A stretch of 35,196 nt of DNA, from positions 1 through 35,196 of the IMG/VR virus record IMGVR_UViG_3300032820_000046; one strand, 5' to 3'. Made by a program: the position numbers and the translations under genes. Positions 4,932 to 11,761 of the stretch are shown in pieces. Position 1 is the first letter of the stretch; every line of letters starts with the position of its first letter. The notes below the pieces were generated by a model. The model searched no databases. It saw only the letters and a list, made by a program, of their open reading frames with translations, and was not told the origin of the DNA. Source of the stretch: a virus.

Positions 4932-4942
4932 AATTTTTAATT

Positions 4943-5572
4943 TTATATTGCCCACCCTCTATTTATTTTTTGTTTTTTAGTTAATAAGGGTTTTTGTTCT
5001 ATTTGTAGATACTTATCAAAGTTTTCAGGCTTTAAAAAGTGTTTAGGAATTATTTGATTAGATTCATTAGCCCATTTATCATTACAAAGGTTATGAAATG
5101 CTTTCCCAAAGTCTTCTCCTTTGTATCGGTTTGTAAGTATTTCTAAATAGTTTTTATCTACACTGCTTAAGTAATTACTGTTAGATGGTTTTTGTAGTAG
5201 TTTAGTTCTTGAATCATTAAACCAAGATAAAAATTGTTCGGGTGAGAATACGCCTTGTACTTTCCCTTTCTCTTCTACTTCTACTTGTACTTGTTCGGTA
5301 GGGGTGTTTTCTACCCTTTCAGACCCCCCTACAGTAGGGGCTAATTTTACCCCTGTTTTATCTTCATAACCCTTTACCTGACTATCAATTGAATTTACTT
5401 GACTTATCCAAGCAAACTTTGCCAACCCTTTTAGGTCAGTTGGATTAATTCCTAAAAACTGTTTATCTAGTAATGCTTCGATAAATGCTAATTTATCATC
5501 ATTTTCAAGTTCATTAAAAACATCGTAATAACTTCTAAAAAAATTAAATCCTTTTCTTTTGGTTTTCTTCAT
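4943..5572 (-). CDS. DUF6291-like replication protein
   Basis: 209 aa. Residues 1-75 (KGFNFFRSYYDVFNELENDD and the following AFIEALLDKQFLG) match the pattern of DUF6291, found in phages of Bacteroidota and Firmicutes at the helicase-loader or initiator position. A Val/Glu/Gln linker (about 85-105) leads to a C-terminal helical region. By position it may bind the origin or load the helicase encoded just downstream. The name is from memory of the family motif; the function is inference. Confidence 0.65.
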   Translation of the reverse strand: MKKTKRKGFNFFRSYYDVFNELENDDKLAFIEALLDKQFLGINPTDLKGLAKFAWISQVNSIDSQVKGYEDKTGVKLAPTVGGSERVENTPTEQVQVEVEEKGKVQGVFSPEQFLSWFNDSRTKLLQKPSNSNYLSSVDKNYLEILTNRYKGEDFGKAFHNLCNDKWANESNQIIPKHFLKPENFDKYLQIEQKPLLTKKQKINRGWAI

Positions 5573-5574
5573 GG

Positions 5575-6252
5575 CTAACGTTTTTTTAATTGTTCGTCAA
5601 TCCATTTAGGTCTTTGGCTTATGTCTGTATTTACTAGATATCCCCCATAATCACCATTAAAATGTTTTTTCTTAGTAAGTTCATTAGAGCATCCCAGAAA
5701 CGTAATTAATTTAGCCTCTAATTCCAAAGCTTCTAATTCAGTTAAATTATCTATCAATATATTAGCACATGATTTAATGTCAAACCCTAATTGCTCCAAT
5801 GATTGTAATTTATTTATATGAACCCTGTTTCTTTTTTTAGAATACAATCTATCTCCAGTTCCTTTACCTATGTAAAATGGTCTACCTATGAAAGATAATT
5901 TATTCTCTCCATTTCTATAACAGTCATTTTGTAGGTTGGGTGCAGAATGATAGTACACATAAAATTTTCTTTCATTACTATAATTTCCATTAAACAGATA
6001 AGACCAATCACTTTCTATTATATCAAATAAGGCACTTTCTGACTTTTTCCTAAATAATTCAAATCTAGATTTTTTAAATTTTTCAAGCGACAATGTATTG
6101 GTAACATATGAACTTCTCTTCTTAAATTGTTTGGAATTTCTTTTAACTTCTGAAAATATACCTCTTTCTTTTAGGCATATAATCGAGTTAATATAAACCT
6201 TTGTTAAGGCTTGGTTATCTAAGGTTGATAACTCTGATTTTATGTTTTTCAT
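5575..6252 (-). CDS. GIY-YIG family endonuclease
   Basis: 225 aa. The nuclease core starts with FYVYYH (about 97-102), followed by PFYIGKGTGDR (125-135), the GIY...YIG pair plus the catalytic Arg, and a Glu in ELEAKLI (about 177-183), then a Gly-rich NGDYGG loop near 199. The first 90 residues are basic and may bind DNA. Such proteins are free-standing homing or defence-type nucleases in phages. Two bases separate it from the replication gene downstream, and a terminator-like hairpin stands right before its start, so expression may be kept low or delayed. Confidence 0.85.
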   Translation of the reverse strand: MKNIKSELSTLDNQALTKVYINSIICLKERGIFSEVKRNSKQFKKRSSYVTNTLSLEKFKKSRFELFRKKSESALFDIIESDWSYLFNGNYSNERKFYVYYHSAPNLQNDCYRNGENKLSFIGRPFYIGKGTGDRLYSKKRNRVHINKLQSLEQLGFDIKSCANILIDNLTELEALELEAKLITFLGCSNELTKKKHFNGDYGGYLVNTDISQRPKWIDEQLKKR

Positions 6253-6302
6253 AAAAAAAATACCTAAAGCGTTCGATAATGCAGTATCTACTAACTTTAG
6301 GT
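6253..6302 (-). terminator. Terminator-like hairpin upstream of the GIY-YIG gene
   Basis: ACCTAAAG (6262-6269) and CTTTAGGT (6295-6302) form a perfect 8-bp stem with a 25-base loop. On the minus strand it is followed at once by a run of eight T (6253-6260) and then the start codon. It could end transcripts coming from the DUF3127 gene or act as an attenuator; the large loop weakens a strict terminator call. Confidence 0.55.
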
Positions 6303-6389
6303 CTTAAATATTTTGTTACTATCTGCATATAGTTATATTTTTTATGTTGAACAAAGCCGCTAAACTTAGACACACAACAAATGTACTAA
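6303..6389. other. Intergenic spacer with possible weak promoter
   Basis: No ORF. On the minus strand TACATTTG (6378-6385) fits the -7 box TAnnTTTG, but no TTTG is found 19 bases upstream, so a promoter for the GIY-YIG gene is only possible. The tract ACACACAACAA here also occurs near 3120 in the cassette-like region. Confidence 0.3.
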
Positions 6390-6737
6390 TTAAAACGGTA
6401 AATCATCATTTTCAGTATCACTATTATTTAATTCTGGAGAAACTTTTTCTTCACTTGCTTTAAACACTTTCCAAGCATCTAAATTGTGGTAATATTTACC
6501 ATTAAATTCCCTACTAGATACGTTAAAACTAACCTCAACCTCTTGACCTACCTTATTATACTTGTTAAAGTTTTCTACTTTTTCAGTTCCAAATAGGCTA
6601 AAACAAACTTCTGGATTATATTGGCTTCCAGTATCAATAACAAAGTTTTGTTTTTGCCATTCTTTACCAGCTTTTGAAGTTCCTTTTTCTACTTCTAAAA
6701 TCTTTACTATTTTCCCTTTAATTTTTAAATCACTCAT
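6390..6737 (-). CDS. DUF3127 single-strand-binding-like protein
   Basis: 115 aa. The N-terminal 95 residues match the DUF3127 pattern (IKGKIVKILEVEKGTSKAGKEW, then the F-S-L-F strand and NVSSREFNGKYY), an OB-fold-like family common in Bacteroidota phages and conjugative elements. The C-terminus ends in an acidic tail with DDLPF, like the protein-interaction tip of SSB (usually DDDIPF). It probably coats single-stranded DNA and recruits replication or recombination partners such as the Rad52-type protein. Length is typical. Confidence 0.85.
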   Translation of the reverse strand: MSDLKIKGKIVKILEVEKGTSKAGKEWQKQNFVIDTGSQYNPEVCFSLFGTEKVENFNKYNKVGQEVEVSFNVSSREFNGKYYHNLDAWKVFKASEEKVSPELNNSDTENDDLPF

Positions 6738-6739
6738 AA

Positions 6740-6865
6740 TTATTTATTTAATTGTTCTAAATATTTTTCAAAAGACTTTATTCCGTTTTTATTATTTCTT
6801 TGTAATTTATAATCTTTCCAAAGAATGCATTTTTGTTTTCTTGTGTAGGTCTTGCTTACTTTCAT
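6740..6865 (-). CDS. Small basic protein (41 aa)
   Basis: 41 aa, about a third Lys/Arg: MKVSKTYTRKQKCILWKDYK and a helical end EKYLEQLNK. It fits exactly between the DnaA-like gene (3-bp gap) and the DUF3127 gene, and its start has the usual A/T leader AATTAAATT. Probably a nucleic-acid-binding accessory peptide; function unknown. Confidence 0.6.
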   Translation of the reverse strand: MKVSKTYTRKQKCILWKDYKLQRNNKNGIKSFEKYLEQLNK

Positions 6866-6868
6866 AAT

Positions 6869-7225
6869 TTAATTGTATTTAATTGTTTCTATATTTACTA
6901 AATTGTTAATTTGTTTTCTAAATATTTTATCAAACCTCATAAAACCCTCTATTTTATTTGCACCGCTTAAAATAGTCGCATGGTTTTTATTAAATATTTT
7001 AGCAACTTCTGTAGATGTCATTTTATAACATTTATGAAATATGTAATATAAAGTATTTCTAGCATCTACTATTTTCCTTAGTCGGCTTTTACTCATTAAT
7101 TCATCTAAAGTAATACCGTAATAATTGCAAACCTTTAAAATTGTAGAATCTTTATCTATATCTTTCTCAACAATTTTTGTTATTAAAACTTCTGGAGCAG
7201 ACCAGTAACTCATTTCTTTAATCAT
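6869..7225 (-). CDS. DnaA domain-IV-like DNA-binding protein
   Basis: 118 aa. Residues about 48-110 look like the DnaA C-terminal domain: DARNTLYYIFHKCYKMTSTE then VAKIFNKNHATILSGANKIE, where the NHATILSG segment corresponds to the DnaA signature DHTTVLHA that reads the DnaA box. There is no AAA+ ATPase part. In phages and plasmids such proteins may bind DnaA-box-like sites at an origin or act as regulators. The start overlaps the upstream HTH gene by four bases (ATGA). Confidence 0.8.
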   Translation of the reverse strand: MIKEMSYWSAPEVLITKIVEKDIDKDSTILKVCNYYGITLDELMSKSRLRKIVDARNTLYYIFHKCYKMTSTEVAKIFNKNHATILSGANKIEGFMRFDKIFRKQINNLVNIETIKYN

Positions 7226-7512
7226 CCTACAAATTTATAAATTGAATAACTTGAAGTATTACCGTATTTATTAGTAAACTTCTTTAATGTGCTTTCTATC
7301 TTACAACCCTCTTTTCTTAATTGGTAAACCTTATCAGCTAATCGAGTTATATTATACATCTTAATCGCTTCAAAACTTGTAATAGTTCTGTAAGTAATTA
7401 AATGTAATAGCACTTCTTCTTTTTGTGTTTTTGGTATCATTTTTTTTATTTTAAATTCATTATCAATATATTCCATTTCATCTACCAGACCAAATATGTT
7501 ATATTGTTTCAT
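7222..7512 (-). CDS. Winged-helix HTH protein (HTH_39-like)
   Basis: 96 aa. From residue 25 (MIPKTQKEEVLLHLITYRTI) to the end it has the layout of the phage helix-turn-helix family HTH_39: a first helix, 'ITSFEAI' turn and recognition helix 'ITRLADKVYQLRKEG', then two strands forming a wing ending in SYSIYKF. It probably binds DNA as a regulator or replication accessory. It overlaps the neighbours on both sides by four bases, so it is co-translated with the DnaA-like gene. Confidence 0.75.
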   Translation of the reverse strand: MKQYNIFGLVDEMEYIDNEFKIKKMIPKTQKEEVLLHLITYRTITSFEAIKMYNITRLADKVYQLRKEGCKIESTLKKFTNKYGNTSSYSIYKFVG

Positions 7513-7670
7513 TTTTTTAATCCGTTATCAATAATTGTTATAATTACACTATCCTCAGCATGTGTATCTAATAATTGACTTTTTAACATCCTTAAAGTGT
7601 ACTCTAAACCTGCTATCCTTTCGTTTTGTAGGGTTATTTCTGTTACTAAAATTTCTATTGTTGCATCCAT
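7509..7670 (-). CDS. Small coiled-coil protein (53 aa)
   Basis: 53 aa: MDATIEILVTEITLQNERIA and onward through GLEYTLRMLKSQLL, an amphipathic heptad-like helix, probably a dimer. It is the first gene after the promoter-operator at 7700-7730, starting about 30 bp downstream of the -7 box, and its stop overlaps the HTH gene's ATG (ATGA). Function unknown; small helical first genes of early operons are often regulators. Confidence 0.7.
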   Translation of the reverse strand: MDATIEILVTEITLQNERIAGLEYTLRMLKSQLLDTHAEDSVIITIIDNGLKK

Positions 7671-7699
7671 ATCTATTGTTTTTAATTGTTAATACTTTG

Positions 7700-7730
7700 T
7701 AAATGTAATACATTTGTAATACAATACAAA
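7700..7730 (-). promoter_or_regulatory. Early promoter with operator pair 1
   Basis: On the minus strand TTTG (7727-7730), 19 bases, TACATTTA (7700-7707): the Bacteroidota layout with one mismatch in the -7 box. Between and over the boxes lie two direct repeats TGTAATACA (7704-7712 and 7715-7723), 11 bp apart. The same pair occurs at 10098-10117. Binding there would occlude RNA polymerase, so this is a likely operator. Confidence 0.65.
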
Positions 7731-7746
7731 GAAAGTTTAATTATTT

Positions 7747-8160
7747 TTAATAAAAATTTTCTATATTTTCTTTAACCATCTGATTATCAAACTTAAAAAT
7801 ATATTCAACGGCATCTAAAAAACGCTGAAATAAATCTTCAAAATCTTCTTGATTCATTTTTGCAAAACTTATACTCTTTGCTTCATAACATAATATTCCT
7901 AAATGATTTGTGTATGTTTCGTAATACCCAGCTTTTTTAGTTAGTTCTTTTCTTAAATGGTCTATGTTATTATAAATCTCTTGATTCTCAAAAACTAAAT
8001 TTATTAGAGCAAAGAATTTTTTATGAAAACCTATATTTCTAGGTTGCTTAATATCACAACTAACAATAGCACCTACTTTAATTTTTTTTAAAGAATCATA
8101 ATCTGAATTATTAGCAGGCAAATAAGATCCGTTACCCTGTTTAACTAAAAAAACTTTCAT
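7747..8160 (-). CDS. DUF1367-family phage protein
   Basis: 137 aa. The segment VSCDIKQPRNIGFHKKFFAL followed by a helical FENQEIY stretch is the DUF1367 hallmark. The family is found in the recombination or nin-type region of many phages; its biochemical role is not established, but its position next to annealing proteins suggests DNA recombination. Here it lies two genes away from promoter 7700-7730 and below the Rad52-type gene in the same transcript. Length is slightly shorter than usual (150-200 aa). Confidence 0.7.
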   Translation of the reverse strand: MKVFLVKQGNGSYLPANNSDYDSLKKIKVGAIVSCDIKQPRNIGFHKKFFALINLVFENQEIYNNIDHLRKELTKKAGYYETYTNHLGILCYEAKSISFAKMNQEDFEDLFQRFLDAVEYIFKFDNQMVKENIENFY

Positions 8161-8162
8161 AT

Positions 8163-8441
8163 CTAATTTAATTTAGTTTGTAATTCCATTAATTCAGCAT
8201 CTTCTAATTTTGCTTTTCTGCTACTGCTAAACCTATTTATTATTTCATTTTGTTTAATACTTATTATAGAGTAATATAAAAGCCTTTCAGATTGGTAAAC
8301 GTGTAAACTATCAGTTCTTTTGTTTGAGGCTCTTAAATCGCAATTAAAACGCTCTAATTCTCTTCTCTGTTTAGTTTCGTATAAGCAGTATAAAATTAAC
8401 ACGCCTATAATTAAAACTAATATTTCTTTATTTGCTTTCAT
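8163..8441 (-). CDS. Membrane-anchored small protein (92 aa)
   Basis: 92 aa. A short basic N-terminus is followed by one membrane helix (about 7-22, ILVLIIGVLILYCLY) and a charged, helical cytoplasmic or periplasmic part that may be a coiled coil. It resembles an inner-membrane spanin in layout but lies in the replication block far from the lysis genes, so I do not assign that. Overlaps the next upstream gene by 4 bp (ATGA). Confidence 0.6.
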   Translation of the reverse strand: MKANKEILVLIIGVLILYCLYETKQRRELERFNCDLRASNKRTDSLHVYQSERLLYYSIISIKQNEIINRFSSSRKAKLEDAELMELQTKLN

Positions 8442-8680
8442 GAGTTGTTTTTTGTATAATTATTCATCAACTCCCTAAGAACTAAAGAAGGATTTAAACC
8501 ATCTCTTTTGCATGTTAATTGAAAATCCATAACATCACCTTGTTTAGCTCTATAACTTACTGTTGTTTCAAGCCCTCTATGTTTTTGCACGTTTTCTAAA
8601 TGATCTTGGTTTATTCCTTTTCCTATTTCTTCTGGCAGTTTATTTCCTTTTGCATCAGATTTTTTAAATTTATTTTTCAT
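8438..8680 (-). CDS. Hypothetical protein, possible ribbon-helix-helix
   Basis: 80 aa. The first 40 residues are polar and likely unstructured. The last 40 (VMDFQLTCKRDGLNPSLVLR region) have the strand-helix-turn-helix rhythm of ribbon-helix-helix regulators, with an alternating strand then 'GLNPSLVLRELM'. If correct it is a small dimeric DNA-binding repressor, a candidate for the TGTAATACA operators. The start and the neighbour's stop overlap as TAATG. Moderately uncertain. Confidence 0.6.
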   Translation of the reverse strand: MKNKFKKSDAKGNKLPEEIGKGINQDHLENVQKHRGLETTVSYRAKQGDVMDFQLTCKRDGLNPSLVLRELMNNYTKNNS

Positions 8681-8922
8681 TATTTATGGTTTTTATCAAA
8701 TTCGTAATTTCTTAATTCTTTTTTTGCTTTACTTACTTTTTTAACTAAATTAATATAGTTTTCATCTTCTTCTAATTCCTTGTTTTTTTGTCTAACTTCA
8801 TTTAAAACAATTTGTTCCTTTAGTTCAAAATCAATACCGTTGTAAATTTCTTTAGCCATAAAACAATTACACCACTCCTCGTTGTGCCTTAACTCTTCAA
8901 AAAATTCTTTTGATCCTTTCAT
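8680..8922 (-). CDS. Hypothetical protein (80 aa)
   Basis: 80 aa, strongly charged (Glu/Lys/Asn), likely all-helical, with a coiled-coil-like second half (NKELEEDENYINLVKKVSKA). Cys pair in the first third (CNC). It lies between the Rad52-type gene (2-bp gap) and the RHH-like gene (1-bp overlap), so it is co-translated with the recombination genes. No family recognised. Confidence 0.6.
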   Translation of the reverse strand: MKGSKEFFEELRHNEEWCNCFMAKEIYNGIDFELKEQIVLNEVRQKNKELEEDENYINLVKKVSKAKKELRNYEFDKNHK

Positions 8923-8924
8923 AT

Positions 8925-9395
8925 CTATTTACTTAATTGATTACACCATTTTGTTATACCATCTCCATAAACAAAACCTTGTTTACTTTCTGAATATGGA
9001 ATATATTTTGGATTACCTTTATAATCTTTTCCTTTCTCTTTTACTGGTAACTTTATAATAGTTTTAGAATATAAAAACCTACCTACACCCCACATAACCG
9101 CTGCACGTTTAAAAGCATCAGAAGCTTCTCCTTTTTGTTTTTCAACATTTGATTCAGTTCCGCAATCTTCTTTCCATACCCAAGAACCATGCTTATCTAA
9201 TATCGCAATAGAACAAAATAAATTTCCTTTGTGTTCTGAATATCTACATTGCCAATTTTGAGGACCACAAACTTCATCAAGTAAATCTTGAACATCTCTA
9301 GCATCAATATAAGCAACACAACTTGCCCCGTATTGATTTGCACTTTGCACCCTCCATTTAAAGGGTATTTCTTTTTTTAAATCTTCTAAATTCAT
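8925..9395 (-). CDS. Rad52/22-type single-strand annealing protein
   Basis: 156 aa, close to the length of the isolated annealing domain. Visible family pattern: PFKWRVQSAN, YIDARDVQDLLDEVCGPQNW (about 29-48), then WKEDCGT and the GEASDAFKRAAVMWGVGRFL helix (89-108), which together define the Rad52_Rad22 / DdrA superfamily. Such proteins form rings that anneal complementary single strands and drive phage recombination, usually with an exonuclease (none seen here) and an SSB (the DUF3127 protein is the candidate). RusA downstream would resolve the products. Confidence 0.88.
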   Translation of the reverse strand: MNLEDLKKEIPFKWRVQSANQYGASCVAYIDARDVQDLLDEVCGPQNWQCRYSEHKGNLFCSIAILDKHGSWVWKEDCGTESNVEKQKGEASDAFKRAAVMWGVGRFLYSKTIIKLPVKEKGKDYKGNPKYIPYSESKQGFVYGDGITKWCNQLSK

Positions 9396-9400
9396 ATCTA

Positions 9401-9745
9401 TTATTTTTTAATTGTTAATTCTTTTTTTGTTAATGCGTAGTAAAGGTTTTGCAATTCGTGGACGTATTTAACTTCAGCTTCTAAATCATAACTTTTCCAA
9501 ACACCTTCTTTTAATTTAATCCATCCATTTAAAAAACGATAACCATAACCATTAGTCCATCTATACCCAAACTTAACCAACCATTCTTCTGTAAGTGGTA
9601 TTGGCTTATATTTTCCGTTTACAACAAAACTTCCAGTCGTTAATTCTCGGCAATCAAAATGATTTTTATGTATAAATTCAACCTCCACTAAATAATCATA
9701 ATCAGTTAAAAGTAAATTCCCTATTCTTAATTCTTTTGCTTCCAT
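9401..9745 (-). CDS. Conserved Bacteroidota phage protein of unknown function
   Basis: 114 aa. The start MEAKELRIGNLLL, the middle PIPLTEEWLVKFGY and the end VKYVHELQNLYYALT form a pattern I associate with a very common, uncharacterised protein of Bacteroidota phages and prophages. It looks like a small beta-rich domain followed by a helix. It is second in the operon from the 10082-10117 promoter. No biochemical role is known to me. Confidence 0.7.
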   Translation of the reverse strand: MEAKELRIGNLLLTDYDYLVEVEFIHKNHFDCRELTTGSFVVNGKYKPIPLTEEWLVKFGYRWTNGYGYRFLNGWIKLKEGVWKSYDLEAEVKYVHELQNLYYALTKKELTIKK

Positions 9746-9746
9746 C

Positions 9747-10058
9747 TTAATTATTATTTAATTCATCACTTAATAAATCAATTAGCTTAAATTCTACTAA
9801 CTCTTTAATCTTTTTTAACTCTCTATCATTTATAGAAATCTCATTTTCTTGACTATCATAAGTTTTAAAATCCCAAAAGTTTAAATTAGTAGGTGCTAAA
9901 ATCTCCTTGCAGTTAGTTTCTTCTTCTTCTTCTTCAATCGTTTCTTCATTATAACTAAAATCACTTTTAACAATAAAACCCTCTGAAAATAAACCGTCAA
10001 ATACAGCGGTTAAAGTGTTGCTTTCTAAATCTAAATTTTCTATTTCTAATAATTCCAT
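9747..10058 (-). CDS. Acidic hypothetical protein (103 aa), first gene of the replication operon
   Basis: 103 aa with a run of glutamates near residue 42 (EEEEEE-type tract) and an overall acidic charge; the rest is mixed. No family recognised. It starts about 24 bp downstream of the -7 box at 10082-10089, so it is the first and probably early-expressed gene. Acidic small proteins in this position may act as DNA mimics or host-takeover factors; this is speculation. Confidence 0.6.
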   Translation of the reverse strand: MELLEIENLDLESNTLTAVFDGLFSEGFIVKSDFSYNEETIEEEEEETNCKEILAPTNLNFWDFKTYDSQENEISINDRELKKIKELVEFKLIDLLSDELNNN

Positions 10059-10081
10059 CTTTTTAAGTTTTGATTACCATA

Positions 10082-10117
10082 CAAATATACATAAAAATGT
10101 AATACAAATGTAATACA
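10082..10117 (-). promoter_or_regulatory. Early promoter with operator pair 2
   Basis: TATATTTG (10082-10089, minus strand) is a perfect -7 box; a TTTG occurs at 10105-10108 with a shorter 15-base spacer. Two TGTAATACA repeats (10098-10106, 10109-10117), again 11 bp apart and followed by AAT, overlap the -33 area. Matches 7704-7723 closely, so one regulator probably controls both early transcripts. Confidence 0.65.
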
Positions 10118-10143
10118 ATGTAAAAAAGTTTAAAATAAATAAA

Positions 10144-10171
10144 AAAACCTCCCAAATTAATGAAAGGTTTT
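10144..10171 (-). terminator. Terminator at the end of the late operon
   Basis: AAAACCT (10144-10150) pairs with AGGTTTT (10165-10171) around a 14-base loop, flanked by A runs on both sides, so it has a T-tract on either strand. It lies just after the holin gene and before the early promoter, separating late from early transcription. Confidence 0.65.
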
Positions 10172-10189
10172 AAAAAAATATGAAAATAG

Positions 10190-10210
10190 AAAGTACAAAT
10201 ATAGTACTTT
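10190..10210 (-). promoter_or_regulatory. Palindrome enclosing a -7-type box
   Basis: AAAGTAC (10190-10196) and GTACTTT (10204-10210) flank AAATATA; the minus strand reads TATATTTG (10196-10203) across the centre. It overlaps the last codon of the holin gene. No -33 box is present at the ideal distance. It may be an operator-promoter or part of the late terminator. Confidence 0.45.
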
Positions 10211-10655
10211 ATTTTACTTTGTGACTGTCTCCATAGAAAAAATTCATCATAACACCAACAACACTACCAAGTAAGAACCCTAGTATAATGTCGGCAATCT
10301 TATCATTATGAACTGGTGTGAATGTAGCAAGAAAAAAATAAGCAGCCGCAATTAAACTCCAAAACGTAGATAAATAATATAAAAACCTTTTAGAAAACTT
10401 ATCGTTTTGCTTCAATGCTTCTTTTTGCAGTGATCTAGCATCTTTAACATTCTCTAAATCTAATTCTAATAGTCTTAACGCCTCTACTTTTTCATTCACT
10501 GTTAACTTATCATCTTTTTGAATTAAGTTCTTTACAATCCCTAAAGCACCATTAGAGGGCAAAACATCTCCAACAACATCAATAATATTAGGGGCAACAT
10601 TTTGCAAAAAAGCACCTACCATTGTTTTACCGTTTTTTTCTTTAAACTTTCCCAT
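10209..10655 (-). CDS. Holin of the 3TM-type superfamily
   Basis: 148 aa. The first 85 residues are amphipathic helices (VGAFLQNVAPNIIDVVGDVL, then a charged helix VEALRLLELDLE). Two clear membrane helices follow: about 91-112 (YYLSTFWSLIAAAYFFLATF) and 119-141 (IADIILGFLLGSVVGVMMNF). This is the layout of Holin_3TMs proteins, which open the inner membrane at a set time so that the endolysin reaches the wall. The endolysin gene is directly upstream in the transcript, overlapping by one base (TAATG-type), forming the lysis cassette. Confidence 0.75.
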   Translation of the reverse strand: MGKFKEKNGKTMVGAFLQNVAPNIIDVVGDVLPSNGALGIVKNLIQKDDKLTVNEKVEALRLLELDLENVKDARSLQKEALKQNDKFSKRFLYYLSTFWSLIAAAYFFLATFTPVHNDKIADIILGFLLGSVVGVMMNFFYGDSHKVK

Positions 10656-11116
10656 TACATTGATTTATATTTAGTTTTACCGCTTTGTCTATAAGCCTTT
10701 AGTATTTGATTTCTGTTAGGTCTTTTTGTTGTATAAGAAACATGAACCCAATCAGGCTTTTCATCTGTTCCAAATTCCCAAATTAATTGATCAAAATCTA
10801 AATTATCTTTTATGTAATTAAATATTTCAGTATTTGAAGCCGCTCCATTTTTATTGTCATTATCTAAATCTAACGCCTCACCTTTACTATGTTGGCTTTT
10901 TCTACTACCTCCTATAGCTTTGTTTAAAGCATCTGAACGATAGCCACTAGAAACATAAATAACACCTAGATCATCACGTAAAGGCTGGAAAATATCTTTA
11001 GCAACATCTTCTAAACTTTCTAAATGATCGTTATTAGGGCTATTATCAATACCTTTTCTAATTGCATTATTCGACTTAACAACCTCGCTTAAACTTAAAT
11101 TTTTTGATAGCTTCAT
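10655..11116 (-). CDS. M15-family peptidase endolysin
   Basis: 153 aa. Zinc-peptidase M15 signature: SSGYRSDALNKAIGG, then H76-x6-D83 in QHSKGEALDLD, and the third ligand H125 in WVHVSY. The family cleaves peptide bonds in peptidoglycan stem peptides (D-Ala-D-Ala or L-Ala-D-Glu type). No signal peptide, so release through the holin is expected. The length equals other single-domain phage M15 endolysins, with no separate wall-binding domain. Confidence 0.88.
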   Translation of the reverse strand: MKLSKNLSLSEVVKSNNAIRKGIDNSPNNDHLESLEDVAKDIFQPLRDDLGVIYVSSGYRSDALNKAIGGSRKSQHSKGEALDLDNDNKNGAASNTEIFNYIKDNLDFDQLIWEFGTDEKPDWVHVSYTTKRPNRNQILKAYRQSGKTKYKSM

Positions 11117-11118
11117 TT

Positions 11119-11316
11119 TTAAACTTTTGATTCTTGAATTTTTTTAGCAGGCTCCTTTATAGATTTTACTTTTAAAGATAGATTTAATAATTTACCCAAA
11201 AGTTCCCTCCCTTGATGCCTTTCGTTTTCATCTTGTATTTTAGGTAGTTGAGCGCTTACTGTACTAATCATTAAATCTACACTTTGAGTTAATAGTATTT
11301 TATCCTCGCTTGTCAT
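11119..11316 (-). CDS. Small hypothetical protein (65 aa)
   Basis: 65 aa, helical with a Leu-rich middle (GRELLGKLLNLSLKVKS) and a basic end. It sits two bases upstream of the endolysin gene in the same transcript. Could be a lysis accessory or a minor tail component; no membrane helix is visible. Function unknown. Confidence 0.6.
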   Translation of the reverse strand: MTSEDKILLTQSVDLMISTVSAQLPKIQDENERHQGRELLGKLLNLSLKVKSIKEPAKKIQESKV

Positions 11317-11361
11317 ATCCTTATATTTTATAGTTAAGGAACAAATCTAATAAAAAAATAT

Positions 11362-11736
11362 TTAAGGGTAAACAATTTCTGTTTTTCCTGCACCAACACC
11401 AGAAAAATCTTCATCTCCATTTTCTATATGAGTTGCAAGCAAGCCTAGTAAACCATCTACAGATGTTAGGCTTTGAATGTCTACATCACCATTAAGATAA
11501 CCAACATTGTACTCTACCATTTCACCACTAAATACAGGTTGACTATTTTCTTCTTTATAGGTTTCTAAATTCTTGTAAATTTTAACATCAAAAGAAATAG
11601 GGTAAATTACCCTGTCAAAAACGCCTTCATTGTAAACCTTGCGAGGGTCTAAAAAATGAGGTTTTACACTAAGTATTGAACCTGTTGAAATTGTTAACCC
11701 GCTTTTTGTGTGAGTTGTTGCGTTAATTTGTATCAT
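11362..11736 (-). CDS. Hypothetical structural protein (124 aa)
   Basis: 124 aa, beta-rich by composition (alternating polar and hydrophobic, many Val/Ile/Tyr/Gly), without signal or membrane segment. It follows the fibre gene at 11762-13003 in transcription order with a short gap. Position suggests a baseplate or fibre-associated protein, or a fibre chaperone. No family recognised. Confidence 0.55.
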   Translation of the reverse strand: MIQINATTHTKSGLTISTGSILSVKPHFLDPRKVYNEGVFDRVIYPISFDVKIYKNLETYKEENSQPVFSGEMVEYNVGYLNGDVDIQSLTSVDGLLGLLATHIENGDEDFSGVGAGKTEIVYP

Positions 11737-11761
11737 AATTATTTTATTTATTTATTGTTTT

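Noticed and set aside
8163-8441. Inner-membrane spanin
   Set aside because: The layout fits, but the gene is in the recombination block far from holin and endolysin, and no outer-membrane lipoprotein partner is embedded or adjacent.
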